This document shows, one piece after another, positions 21,677-29,640 of a DNA stretch of 30,142 nt. Origin of the DNA: JAAFIP01 sp043747295 (GTDB lineage: Bacteria > Pseudomonadota > Gammaproteobacteria > Burkholderiales > Burkholderiaceae_C); NCBI GenBank assembly GCA_043747295.1, contig JAYTPK010000173.1, forward strand, positions 1 through 30,142. Reading direction: 5' to 3'. Each line of letters opens with the position of its first letter. Position 1 is the stretch's first letter. A program made the translations under genes and the position numbers. The notes under the pieces were generated by a model. That model did not search any database and was not told the origin of the DNA. It worked only from the letters and a program-made list of their open reading frames with translations.

Positions 21677-23170
21677 ATGGATATTTTTAACCAACTAATG
21701 GCTGGCTTTGCAATAGCCATCACACCCATTAATTTGATGTGGGCTTTTTTAGGTTGCGTTATCGGCACTGCCGTAGGGGTACTGCCTGGCATTGGCCCCG
21801 CAGTGGCCGTGGCCATGCTGCTGCCCATCACCACCAAGGTGGACGTGACGGCGTCGATGATTTTTTTTGCGGGTATTTACTATGGCGCAATGTACGGTGG
21901 TAGCACCACATCAATCTTGCTCAACACACCGGGTGAATCTGGCTCGATGGTGACGGCCATGGAAGGCAACAAAATGGCCAAAAACGGCCGTGCTGGTGCG
22001 GCTTTGGCTACGTCGGCCATCGGCTCGTTTGTAGCGGGGACGATTGCTACCGTTGTTGTCACATTTGCATCGCCCTTTATTGCAGAACATGCGGTCAAGC
22101 TTGGGCCGCCTGAGTATTTCATGCTGATGATGCTGGCGTTTTGCACGGTCAGCGCGGTGCTGGGTAAAAGCGCCTTGCGCGGTATCACCGCTTTGTTTTT
22201 AGGCTTGGCTGTGGGCTTGGTAGGCATGGACCAGATCTCTGGCCAAGTACGTTACACCGGCGGTGTGAGCGAGCTGCTCGATGGGATTGAAATTGTTTTG
22301 GTAGCAGTAGGCTTGTTTGCTGTGGGCGAAGCGCTGTATTGCGTTATCTACCAGGGCCGCGAGAGCGAGACGCGCAACAGCATGAGCAAGGTGCACATGA
22401 CGCGCGAAGAGTGGAAGCGTTCTTGGCCCGCATGGCTGCGAGGTACCGCCATTGGCATACCGTTTGGCACTATTCCAGCGGGGGGCAGCGAGATACCTAC
22501 ATTTTTAAGCTACGCCACTGAACAAAAAGTGTCCAAACACAAAGCAGAATTCGCAACTGTAGGCGCTATTGAAGGCGTGGCAGGCCCAGAAGCCGCTAAC
22601 AACGCTGCCATCACCGCCACCCTAATTCCGTTGTTGACCTTGGGTATACCCACGTCCAACACCACTGCAATTTTGCTGGGTGCTTTTCAAAACTACGGCA
22701 TTCAACCTGGTCCGCAGTTATTTCAAACCTCGGCGGCCTTGGTGTGGGCGCTGATTGCATCGCTGTACATTGGCAATGTGATGCTGCTAATTTTGAACCT
22801 GCCCTTGGTGGGCTTGTGGGTCAAATTGCTGAAAATTCCAAAAGCCTATTTGTATGCAGGCATTTTGATTTTTTCTACCGTTGGTGTTTACGGTATGCGC
22901 CAAAGTGCATTTGATTTGCTGCTGCTGTATGGCATTGGGTTAGTAGGTGTGATGATGCGTCGGTTTGACTTTCCAACAGCGCCTGTCGTGGTGGGTTTGA
23001 TACTAGGGCCTTTGGCAGAAGCGCAAATGCGCAACGCGTTGAGTATTGGCGAGGGGCATTGGAGTGTGTTTGTGCAGCGCCCAGGCTCATTGACTTTGCT
23101 TATTGTGATACTGGTAGTACTATTTGTGCCTAATTGGCTACGCCGGTCTAAGCCAAAAGCTGCAGGTTAA
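21677..23170 (+). CDS. tctA: Tripartite tricarboxylate transporter, large permease subunit TctA
   Basis: A 497-residue inner-membrane permease with about 12 segments that carries the substrate using an ion gradient. Family motifs are clear: GTAVGVLPGIGPAVAVAML near 31-49, YYGAMYGGSTTSILLNTPGE near 68-87, and the repeated half IEGVAGPEAANNAA with LTLGIPTSNTTAILLGA near 295-340. It follows tctB by three bases. The C-terminus is a short basic tail (RRSKPKAAG). The length is normal and nothing appears missing. Confidence 0.95.
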   Translation: MDIFNQLMAGFAIAITPINLMWAFLGCVIGTAVGVLPGIGPAVAVAMLLPITTKVDVTASMIFFAGIYYGAMYGGSTTSILLNTPGESGSMVTAMEGNKMAKNGRAGAALATSAIGSFVAGTIATVVVTFASPFIAEHAVKLGPPEYFMLMMLAFCTVSAVLGKSALRGITALFLGLAVGLVGMDQISGQVRYTGGVSELLDGIEIVLVAVGLFAVGEALYCVIYQGRESETRNSMSKVHMTREEWKRSWPAWLRGTAIGIPFGTIPAGGSEIPTFLSYATEQKVSKHKAEFATVGAIEGVAGPEAANNAAITATLIPLLTLGIPTSNTTAILLGAFQNYGIQPGPQLFQTSAALVWALIASLYIGNVMLLILNLPLVGLWVKLLKIPKAYLYAGILIFSTVGVYGMRQSAFDLLLLYGIGLVGVMMRRFDFPTAPVVVGLILGPLAEAQMRNALSIGEGHWSVFVQRPGSLTLLIVILVVLFVPNWLRRSKPKAAG

Positions 23171-23190
23171 AGCAATAGCCTAGGTTTTAA

Positions 23191-23215
23191 AACTATTCAA
23201 CGCTGTTCAATAGTT
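23191..23215 (-). terminator. Hairpin between convergent tctA and DUF3108 gene, spanning a stop codon
   Basis: AACTATT-C-AAC (23191-23201) pairs with GTT-C-AATAGTT (23205-23215) around GCT, with a single C-C mismatch. On the minus strand it is followed by TTTTAAAA, giving a terminator for the leftward DUF3108 gene, whose TGA (23197-23199) lies inside the stem. Confidence 0.55.
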
Positions 23216-24387
23216 CTAACCAGCAGATCGACATGCGTTTCGCTGTTCAGATTTACTTTCACCCGCACGGGCAGGTGCTGCAAGCTGGGGGCAATCCACA
23301 TTTCAGCGGTGATAGTGCCGCGCGCTTTGGCTAGGGGCCTGGGCTTTAGGTGGTGCGCCTGCACCGCGCCCAATAGCGGCAAATACAAAGTTTCAGCGGG
23401 GCCAATGTCATACACCCATTCATCCAGACCACCGGGGCGGGCCAGCCAGATGCGCAGAGTTTCACCTGCTGCCAAACGCGCACGGCCTTGGGCAAACCGG
23501 TGGCCTATATCAACAAATTGACTGGCAGTGTCTTGCACGCTATCAGGCTCTAGCAGTGGGCGCGGCAGGCGCGAGCCGTTTTGCATGACCACTCCGGCTG
23601 CATCTAATTTAACGCTGCGTTGTCCATTGGGTAATTGTTCTTCGTAAACCTCAGGCAACAATCCATCTGCACGAATGCGACCTTGGCTTGTGAATTGCGG
23701 GTTGGCTAGCCCACCTACGCTAATATTTACGCGCACTTGGTAACGGTCTGATGTGGCCGTATCCAGCGCAGCGCCAGGCGCACTGGCTACACTTGCTAAG
23801 CTAGGCAAGCGCGTCCACTGCACTTGCGCATTGCCATGCAACTGCCCCCGAAAGTACCCACCCAGCTGATAGCTTAGGCGTGTGTCGCTAGGCCATTGGC
23901 CAATTTGCGCCAAGGCAGCGGCAGCATCTGCACTGCCTGTACCTGTAGCACTGCTACTGGTTGTTGCTGTGTTGGTGATAGCCGCCACGGTATCGGTGCT
24001 AGACAGTGTTTGGCTTGACGTCACACTGGCCATCGTTGTGCTCGCATCTAGTGTGAAGGTATCGGTCAATGGCGCGGTCGTTAAAGTTGATAAGATTTGC
24101 TGCACGGTGCTGGTCGTTGCAGGCAGGCTGGTGCCCAGGCCAGATGCTGGCCCGGGTTTAGCTGCAGGCTTGCCGATAGGTTTAACAACGATTGGCACAG
24201 GCAGTGATGGATTGGCATTAGCTGGGCTACCCTGCTGCGTAATAAGGCGTGTGAACAGTGGATCAGGTGCCACCTGAATCACACTTTTCATGGCCTGCAG
24301 CTCGTGGCTAATGCCCCACAGCGCTACCCCGTGTGCTGCCAGCACGCACAATAGCACAACACACAAGCGCGCTAGCCAACGAGCCAT
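23197..24387 (-). CDS. DUF3108 domain protein with N-terminal membrane anchor
   Basis: A 396-residue protein of unknown function. One hydrophobic segment near the N-terminus (about 5-25) would anchor or export it. Residues of about 75-165 form a low-complexity Thr/Ser/Ala-rich linker (contains TATTSSSATGTGS). The DUF3108 region starts near 170 (LSYQLGGYFRGQLHGNAQVQW) and runs to the C-terminus (MWIAPSLQHLPVRVKVNL), probably a beta-rich periplasmic domain. The ATG at 24387 overlaps the end of the M61 peptidase gene by 16 bases, so both probably share a message. Confidence 0.82.
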   Translation of the reverse strand: MARWLARLCVVLLCVLAAHGVALWGISHELQAMKSVIQVAPDPLFTRLITQQGSPANANPSLPVPIVVKPIGKPAAKPGPASGLGTSLPATTSTVQQILSTLTTAPLTDTFTLDASTTMASVTSSQTLSSTDTVAAITNTATTSSSATGTGSADAAAALAQIGQWPSDTRLSYQLGGYFRGQLHGNAQVQWTRLPSLASVASAPGAALDTATSDRYQVRVNISVGGLANPQFTSQGRIRADGLLPEVYEEQLPNGQRSVKLDAAGVVMQNGSRLPRPLLEPDSVQDTASQFVDIGHRFAQGRARLAAGETLRIWLARPGGLDEWVYDIGPAETLYLPLLGAVQAHHLKPRPLAKARGTITAEMWIAPSLQHLPVRVKVNLNSETHVDLLVRTIEQR

Positions 24388-26171
24388 GCATTAACCTTAG
24401 CTGCGTCGCCCGCCCGTAGCACCCAAGTGGCCAAGCTGGGCTGGTCTGCACTTGGTAATTGCAAGCTCAGTGTGTGTAAGCGCTGGTCGCGCGACACTAG
24501 CACCTGGATGCTAGTGGGCTTTCCTGCGCGCTCAGGCACATACAGCGACAAATCATCTAGCTTGGTCATGCGCCACAGCGCGCTGCGCTTGGTGCCTACC
24601 GCCAGCCACTCGTCGCCTGCGCACAGGCCTGCTTGTTCAGCAGCGCCGCCGCGCAGCACGACTTTAACTTGCAGCGTGCCTTGGCTTTCAGTCATCCGCA
24701 GGCCAAGGCGCTGCGCCAACTGAGGCTTATCTTCGACAACTTGCACGCCTTGCTGCTGCAGCAAATGGCTCAATGGCAAATCAGCAGTGCTGTGCACCCA
24801 TTGCTTCAACTCTTGGGCGTAGCTGCGACCGCTGCATTGCGCCAGCACGGCTGCAAAATCGGCCTCAGTCATAGGCCCAGCTTTGCAGCGCACCCACAGT
24901 GCGCGCATCACGTGGTCTAGTGTGGTTTTACCTTCGCTGCGCAGCGTTAAATCGAAGCACAGCGCTACCAGCGCGCCCTTGGTGTAGTAACTGACCGTAG
25001 CGTTGGGCGTGTTTTCGTCTTGGCGGTAGTACTTTACCCAAGCGTCAAAGCTGCTTTGCGCTACGCTTTGCACTTTGGCTCCGGGCGTTTGCTGCACTTG
25101 ATTGATGGTTTTGTTCAGCAACTTCAGGTACTGCGCGTTGTCGATCAGGCCTGCGCGACGCAGCAGCAGGTCATCGTAGTAGCTGGTAAAGCCTTCAAAA
25201 AACCACAGCAACTGGGTGTACTGCTCTTGCGAATAATCGTATTGGCCAAACTCTGCAGGGCGCAGGCGCTTAACGTTCCAAGTATGAAAATACTCATGGC
25301 TGATCAAGCCCAGCAAGGTGATGTATCCATCACTGGCTTTCGTTTGGCCCAGCTTAGGCAAGTCGCGCCGGGTGCAAATTAAAGCCGTGCTGTTGCGGTG
25401 CTCTAGGCCGCCATAACCGTCTCCTACTGCGTTGAGCATGAACACATAGTTATCAAATGGCGGCTTGGCTTGACTGCCATGCCACAGCGTCATTTCAGTT
25501 TCAACAATTTTTTGTGTATCGGCCAATAAACGCTCACCTTCGAACGTGGGCGGCGCGCCTGCTATCACAAAGCTATGCACTACACCGCGCACACTAAATT
25601 GACCACGCCAAAAATTACCCAGCTCAAAGGGCGTATCTGCCAGCTCGTCGTAGTCGGCAAAAGCGTAGGTGCCAAAGCCTTGTTTATCGATTTTTAAGGC
25701 TTTCGCACCAGTGGCCACTTTACAAGCAGCGATACTTTTAAAGGCTTTAATGTGCAGCTGGTGACCGCGCTTGACTTGCCCCTCAACACGCAAGCAGAGT
25801 GATGTGCCGTTAAAAAACCCGCGATGCGCGTCCAGCCAAGCTGTGCGCACTGAGTTGTCGTAGGCATACACCTCGTAGGTCAACACCAGCGGTTTGGCTG
25901 CGGTGTTGGTGCATTGCCAGTGGCATTTATCGGTTTGTGCAATGGCGACAGGCTTTTCGCCTTGTTTCGCGACAAGTTTTTGCAAATGCTTAGAAAATTC
26001 TCGCACCATGTAGCTGCCGGGTATCCACACTGGCAGGCTAAGCTGTTGATTTTTAGCAGGTTTGGCGATTGTTAAGGTAACGCGGTATAGGTGCGCGTGC
26101 ACGTCTGACGCATCGATGCTGTAGTGCACTGGGGAAGCTGGGGCAATGAGGGAGGTGGATCGTGTAACCAT
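24372..26171 (-). CDS. M61-family metallopeptidase with PDZ domain
   Basis: A 599-residue zinc peptidase related to glycyl aminopeptidase. The zinc site is HEYFH at 292-296, with the third ligand Glu326 in FFEGFTSYY. The preceding GYGGLEHRNS at about 252-261 is the family's substrate-binding GxxEH block. An N-terminal beta-sandwich-like region (1-190) carries the conserved LPVWIPGSYMVREFSKH, and a PDZ domain at about 480-565 (VVLRGGAAEQAGLCAGDEWLAV) closes the protein. No signal peptide is visible, so it may be cytoplasmic. The exact start is uncertain, since no good ribosome-binding site precedes the ATG. It is divergent from alkB. Confidence 0.9.
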   Translation of the reverse strand: MVTRSTSLIAPASPVHYSIDASDVHAHLYRVTLTIAKPAKNQQLSLPVWIPGSYMVREFSKHLQKLVAKQGEKPVAIAQTDKCHWQCTNTAAKPLVLTYEVYAYDNSVRTAWLDAHRGFFNGTSLCLRVEGQVKRGHQLHIKAFKSIAACKVATGAKALKIDKQGFGTYAFADYDELADTPFELGNFWRGQFSVRGVVHSFVIAGAPPTFEGERLLADTQKIVETEMTLWHGSQAKPPFDNYVFMLNAVGDGYGGLEHRNSTALICTRRDLPKLGQTKASDGYITLLGLISHEYFHTWNVKRLRPAEFGQYDYSQEQYTQLLWFFEGFTSYYDDLLLRRAGLIDNAQYLKLLNKTINQVQQTPGAKVQSVAQSSFDAWVKYYRQDENTPNATVSYYTKGALVALCFDLTLRSEGKTTLDHVMRALWVRCKAGPMTEADFAAVLAQCSGRSYAQELKQWVHSTADLPLSHLLQQQGVQVVEDKPQLAQRLGLRMTESQGTLQVKVVLRGGAAEQAGLCAGDEWLAVGTKRSALWRMTKLDDLSLYVPERAGKPTSIQVLVSRDQRLHTLSLQLPSADQPSLATWVLRAGDAAKVNAWLVG

Positions 26172-26287
26172 AAAGCAGAGAATAAACCATAAGCGGCTAC
26201 CTGTTCACGCTGACCCATAAACCCTTTGCCTGCAGCCATAGAGCTGTGCGGCGGCGTGCAGCAGGTGCGCACTATCATTGGCACACT

Positions 26288-26914
26288 ATGCTGTTCGACA
26301 CACCACCCATTGAGCTTGCACCCGATTTTTGGCTGTTGCAAGGTTTTGCCTTGGGTAAGCCACTGCGCGAAGGGATTGATGCAGTCACAGCTACAGCCCC
26401 GTTTAGGCACCTGGTAGTGCCCAACGGCCAGCCCATGACAGTGGCCATGACCAACTGCGGACCATTGGGATGGACCAGCAGTGCCCAAGGCTACCAATAC
26501 TTGCCCTGCGACCCAGACAGCCAGTTAGCCTGGCCTGCCATGCCGCCAGCCTTTATCCAGCTGGCGCAAGATGCTGCCCACGCTGCGGGCTGGCCCAGCT
26601 ATGCGCCCGATGCGTGCTTAGTTAACCGCTATGCCCCCGGGGCAGGCATGGGGCTGCACCAAGACCGAAATGAGCGCGATCACCGCGCGCCCATCGTGTC
26701 GGTGTCGATAGGTGCAACATGTAAATTCATTTTAGGTGGATTGCAAAGAGCCAGCCCCACAAAGTCTGTTGCCTTGCATGACGGTGATGTCATGGTGTGG
26801 GGCGGTAAATCAAGACTAATTTTCCATGGTGTGCGACCCCTGCCTGGCAGTGCCAGCGCATCGGCAAGGGCTAGTGAGTACCGCTACAACCTGACTTTTA
26901 GAAAAGCAGGTTAG
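26288..26914 (+). CDS. alkB: Alpha-ketoglutarate-dependent DNA dealkylase AlkB
   Basis: Fe(II)/2-oxoglutarate dioxygenase that removes methyl groups from 1-methyladenine and 3-methylcytosine in DNA or RNA. From the ATG at 26288 it has 208 residues, close to E. coli AlkB. The metal triad is His124-x-Asp126 (GLHQDRNE) and His180 (FHGVRPL), and the 2-oxoglutarate arginines fall in RYNLTFR (199-205). NRYAPGAGMGLHQD is the conserved entry to the fold. An in-frame GTG at 26246 adds 14 residues without family similarity, so the ATG is preferred. No Ada-type regulator site was recognised. It converges on nei. Confidence 0.95.
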   Translation: MLFDTPPIELAPDFWLLQGFALGKPLREGIDAVTATAPFRHLVVPNGQPMTVAMTNCGPLGWTSSAQGYQYLPCDPDSQLAWPAMPPAFIQLAQDAAHAAGWPSYAPDACLVNRYAPGAGMGLHQDRNERDHRAPIVSVSIGATCKFILGGLQRASPTKSVALHDGDVMVWGGKSRLIFHGVRPLPGSASASARASEYRYNLTFRKAG

Positions 26915-26934
26915 CCCGCCACTAGGCACTGCCG

Positions 26935-27741
26935 CTAAGCTTGGCACACGGGGCAAAAAAACAAGCCTCGCCCACCCTGCACCGTGCGCTCAATCGGTGT
27001 GGCGCAGGTCCAGCAAGGTGCGCCCTCACGGTCAAAAGCATAAAACCGCGCGGCTTCGTAGCCCAACCCGGCCTTGCGCGAGGCTTGGTAGTGTGCCCAT
27101 GGGCGCACTACCCCCAAGCGCTGCACGCTGCGCTGCGTTAAGGTTTTGCAGGCTTTGCCAATGCGCAGTAGCTCGGCCGGGGACAGCGTGGCAATTTTGC
27201 GCAGCGGGTTAATGCGCGCTGCCAGCAAAATATCTGCACGCAGGTAATTGCCCAACCCCGCCACTACGTGCTGGTCTAGCAGCGCGTCGGCTATCACGCG
27301 GCGTGAAAACTGCGCTAAGCGCTGCGCAATCTGCAACGCAGTCACTTGGTGGTCAAGTGCCTCAGGGCCCAGCTTGGCAATGTAGGGGTGCAGTTGCTCT
27401 CGGCCCGCTGCAAGCCATGCAAAATCTGTAGCGCTGTACAACACGGTCTGGTGCTGCGCAGTAGTAATCACAAGGCGTATTTGTTTGTTCAGCAGCGGCT
27501 GATCTGCAGCATGCACCACCCATTCACCATACAACTGGTTATGTGAATACAACACAATACCGTTGGCAAACTCGGTCAGCATGGCTTTGCTGCGCGCATG
27601 CACCCGTGTGATGGGCACACCGCGCAGGCTACGTGCGCGGGGTTTGAGCACCGGGTGGTGCCACACCACCGTACTAGGCTGCTGCGCTACCGCAGCATGC
27701 ACTGCACGGGCGGCTAAAAATATTTCTGGGCCCTCTGGCAT
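26935..27741 (-). CDS. nei: Endonuclease VIII, DNA glycosylase/AP lyase
   Basis: Base-excision repair enzyme for oxidised pyrimidines. The start at 27741 gives MPEGPEI, with the catalytic Pro2/Glu3 after Met removal, so a longer in-frame start at 27777 is wrong. KPRARSLRG, RSKAMLTEF (the conserved Lys near 53) and YSHNQLYGEW match Nei rather than Fpg. Later come the helix-two-turn-helix (LLDQHVVAGLGNYLRADIL) and a C-terminal zinc finger CWTC-x18-CPVC that includes the active-site Arg in TVQGGRGLFFC. It has 268 residues (E. coli 263). Its ATG follows the stop of the DUF3429 gene by a single base, so the two are co-transcribed. Confidence 0.94.
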   Translation of the reverse strand: MPEGPEIFLAARAVHAAVAQQPSTVVWHHPVLKPRARSLRGVPITRVHARSKAMLTEFANGIVLYSHNQLYGEWVVHAADQPLLNKQIRLVITTAQHQTVLYSATDFAWLAAGREQLHPYIAKLGPEALDHQVTALQIAQRLAQFSRRVIADALLDQHVVAGLGNYLRADILLAARINPLRKIATLSPAELLRIGKACKTLTQRSVQRLGVVRPWAHYQASRKAGLGYEAARFYAFDREGAPCWTCATPIERTVQGGRGLFFCPVCQA

Positions 27742-27742
27742 A

Positions 27743-28192
27743 TTAGTGTGACCCGCCAGCAGCCGCGCCAACGGCACACGACAGCACTGCCACCACGGTC
27801 AGGCGCTGGCGCATGGGTAACCACGCAGTCCAACCCACGACGGGGTAACTGCGCCGGTCTACTGCGTAGCAGGCCGCCAAAACCAAGCTTAAAACTACCA
27901 GCCCTGCAGATACCGGTAAGAGCACAGCCACCCAGCCCAGCAGCGAGGGCGCTACGCCCCATAGATAGTGAAACTTTGCTTCACGATGGTTCAGCTGCGC
28001 GGCAATGCCCCAATGCATGCCGCCTAAAAAAGACGCAATAACGGCGCCGTAGCTTATTAACGCTGTTGCCACAAAAGCCTGCTGATCGACATGCACTGCC
28101 CACAACACAGCAGCCAGCAAAGCAAAAGGCACCAGGCCTGCATAGCCTAAGCGCCGTGCAAGCGGACTAGGTTCAGAATTCTTTAACAGCAT
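27743..28192 (-). CDS. DUF3429 family membrane protein
   Basis: A 149-residue protein with about five hydrophobic segments. The family core YGAVIASFLGGMHWGIAA is at about 48-65 and YLWGVAPSLLGWVAVLLP at 76-93. The biochemical role is unknown. It ends one base before nei and starts 36 bases after repeat copy 4, which separates it from the photolyase-like gene on the same strand. Its location between two DNA-repair genes is the only functional hint. Confidence 0.88.
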   Translation of the reverse strand: MLLKNSEPSPLARRLGYAGLVPFALLAAVLWAVHVDQQAFVATALISYGAVIASFLGGMHWGIAAQLNHREAKFHYLWGVAPSLLGWVAVLLPVSAGLVVLSLVLAACYAVDRRSYPVVGWTAWLPMRQRLTVVAVLSCAVGAAAGGSH

Positions 28193-28227
28193 GTTTTACA
28201 CGGTGATTTACTTATAAAAACAGCCTG

Positions 28228-28271
28228 TAGTCCAAGTATTTATTACTTATACAGCTATGTTAATAATAGCA
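28228..28271 (+). repeat. 44-bp interspersed repeat, copy 4
   Basis: Begins TAGTCCAAGTATTTATTAC and ends TTAATAATAGCA, 17 bases before the stop codon of the photolyase-like gene. It is the most diverged copy in its middle part but has the same length and orientation relative to the gene. Confidence 0.8.
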
Positions 28272-28288
28272 TCTAGCATTATGACCCG

Positions 28289-29620
28289 CTATGCTAGTAG
28301 TTTAGAAAAGTCAGGCTGCGCACGTTGTACGCGTTCATAAAATTTGCTAAACGATGTGCACAGCGACCCGGGCGGTGCAAACAGTGCAGGCATCGCGCGC
28401 AGAGTAGCAAATTGCGGCAATACATCGCGGTAGCCTTCAAACAAAGTGCTCTGTGCGACTACGCGCTGCTTGCCGGGCCAGTTAGGGCATTGCTGCAGTT
28501 GCGCAATATCGCCCATAAAAACCACGTCACACACAGCCTGCATGCGCGTTATCACAAACTGCCAACGCCTCAAGCTCCATGGCCAGTGCTTATGCGCCGG
28601 TGTGTGGATGATGCCAATACGTAAAGACTGCTGGGGGCTGTGATCAGCTTGTTGAGTGCCTGTAGCAGTAGCGCTGCGTTCACACAAAGCCCAAGGATGA
28701 ACTAGCTCAAGTGAATAATCTAACGCATTTGATGGTGCGTGTAGTGATATTTTATTGGCTACATTTTCAATGGCTGCTTGAACAGCATCTAGGCTGCCTA
28801 ACGCCATAAAACCATCTAAATCCAATAGATTTTCAGCGGTGTAGACGGCTGGCCGCTCTATGGCTGCATGTGATCCAGGTTCGGGTCCCACGCTGCCTTG
28901 AAGTCGCGCGACAGCGTCAAGCTGTTCGTAGCTCATGTCCACAGCTGATTTGGGTGATGCCCACAGCTTCCAAGCAGACTCTGGTGCAAACTTGGCTACG
29001 TTGCTGGCGTTAAACAAATACGGTTTACTGCTGAAGGTAGCAGCCACCCATTGCCAACTTAAGTGGTTGCTGGGCAAGTCGCCGTCTAGCAAATGCGCAA
29101 TCATCCAGTCAGCGCCAGCGCGCCAATGCACTTTGCGCAGGTGCACGCAGTAGCTGGCCAGCCACATGCGGGCGTGGTTGTGCAAATAACCTGTAACGTA
29201 CAGCTGGCGCACTGCAGCGTCGATAGCTTTGACGCCGGTGCGGCCTTCGGTGATGTCTGCTGGCAGGCTGCTGGAGTAGGTACCACGCCACAGGTTGGCA
29301 GGCCGCATGTCAGCCAATATAGCGTCAGGGTGCGGCACGCTGGCCCATACATGGTGAAAAAATGCTCGCCAGCCCAGCTCAAACACTAACTTATCGTCGT
29401 AACTCAATCGGTGCTTAGTTGCTACTGTGCGCACTACCTCGTCTAAGCTGATGATGCCATGGGTAAGATAGGGCGACAGGCCTGTCACGCCACCGTCTAG
29501 TGCATTACGGGTGCGTGCATAGGTAGCGGGGCTAGTGTGCGCAGCGCGCGCGTGCGCACTGGCGTAAGTAGGCTCAAAGTTGCGCAGAGCAACAGGGACT
29601 CCGAGTGAATCTAACAACAA
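28289..29620 (-). CDS. Photolyase/cryptochrome-like FAD protein lacking the usual N-terminal domain
   Basis: A 443-residue protein that starts directly in the helical FAD-binding domain of photolyases. Clear motifs are TGLSPYLTHGIIS (46-58), ELGWRAFFHHVW (81-92), TGVKAIDAAVRQL (128-140), GYLHNHARMWLAS (144-156) and LLDGDLPSNHLSWQW (177-191). The alpha/beta antenna domain that normally precedes these is absent. Instead, residues of about 300-443 form an added C-terminal part (DYSLELVHPWAL, RIGIIHTPAHKHWPWS, VCDVVFMGD) that looks alpha/beta. DNA repair or light sensing are both possible. The start is TTG (29618-29620) with AGGG eight bases upstream; an in-frame stop lies farther up and no ATG occurs before residue 105. 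It lies 20 bp after dsbC. Confidence 0.85.
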   Translation of the reverse strand: MLLDSLGVPVALRNFEPTYASAHARAAHTSPATYARTRNALDGGVTGLSPYLTHGIISLDEVVRTVATKHRLSYDDKLVFELGWRAFFHHVWASVPHPDAILADMRPANLWRGTYSSSLPADITEGRTGVKAIDAAVRQLYVTGYLHNHARMWLASYCVHLRKVHWRAGADWMIAHLLDGDLPSNHLSWQWVAATFSSKPYLFNASNVAKFAPESAWKLWASPKSAVDMSYEQLDAVARLQGSVGPEPGSHAAIERPAVYTAENLLDLDGFMALGSLDAVQAAIENVANKISLHAPSNALDYSLELVHPWALCERSATATGTQQADHSPQQSLRIGIIHTPAHKHWPWSLRRWQFVITRMQAVCDVVFMGDIAQLQQCPNWPGKQRVVAQSTLFEGYRDVLPQFATLRAMPALFAPPGSLCTSFSKFYERVQRAQPDFSKLLA

Positions 29621-29640
29621 GTTAACCCTATCAGCTGAAG

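Noticed and set aside
23882..24277. 131-residue hydrophobic open frame on the plus strand
   Set aside because: It lies antisense to the Thr/Ser-rich linker of the DUF3108 gene; the Val/Ala-rich composition is what reversed Thr/Ser/Ala codons produce. No ribosome-binding site or family match.
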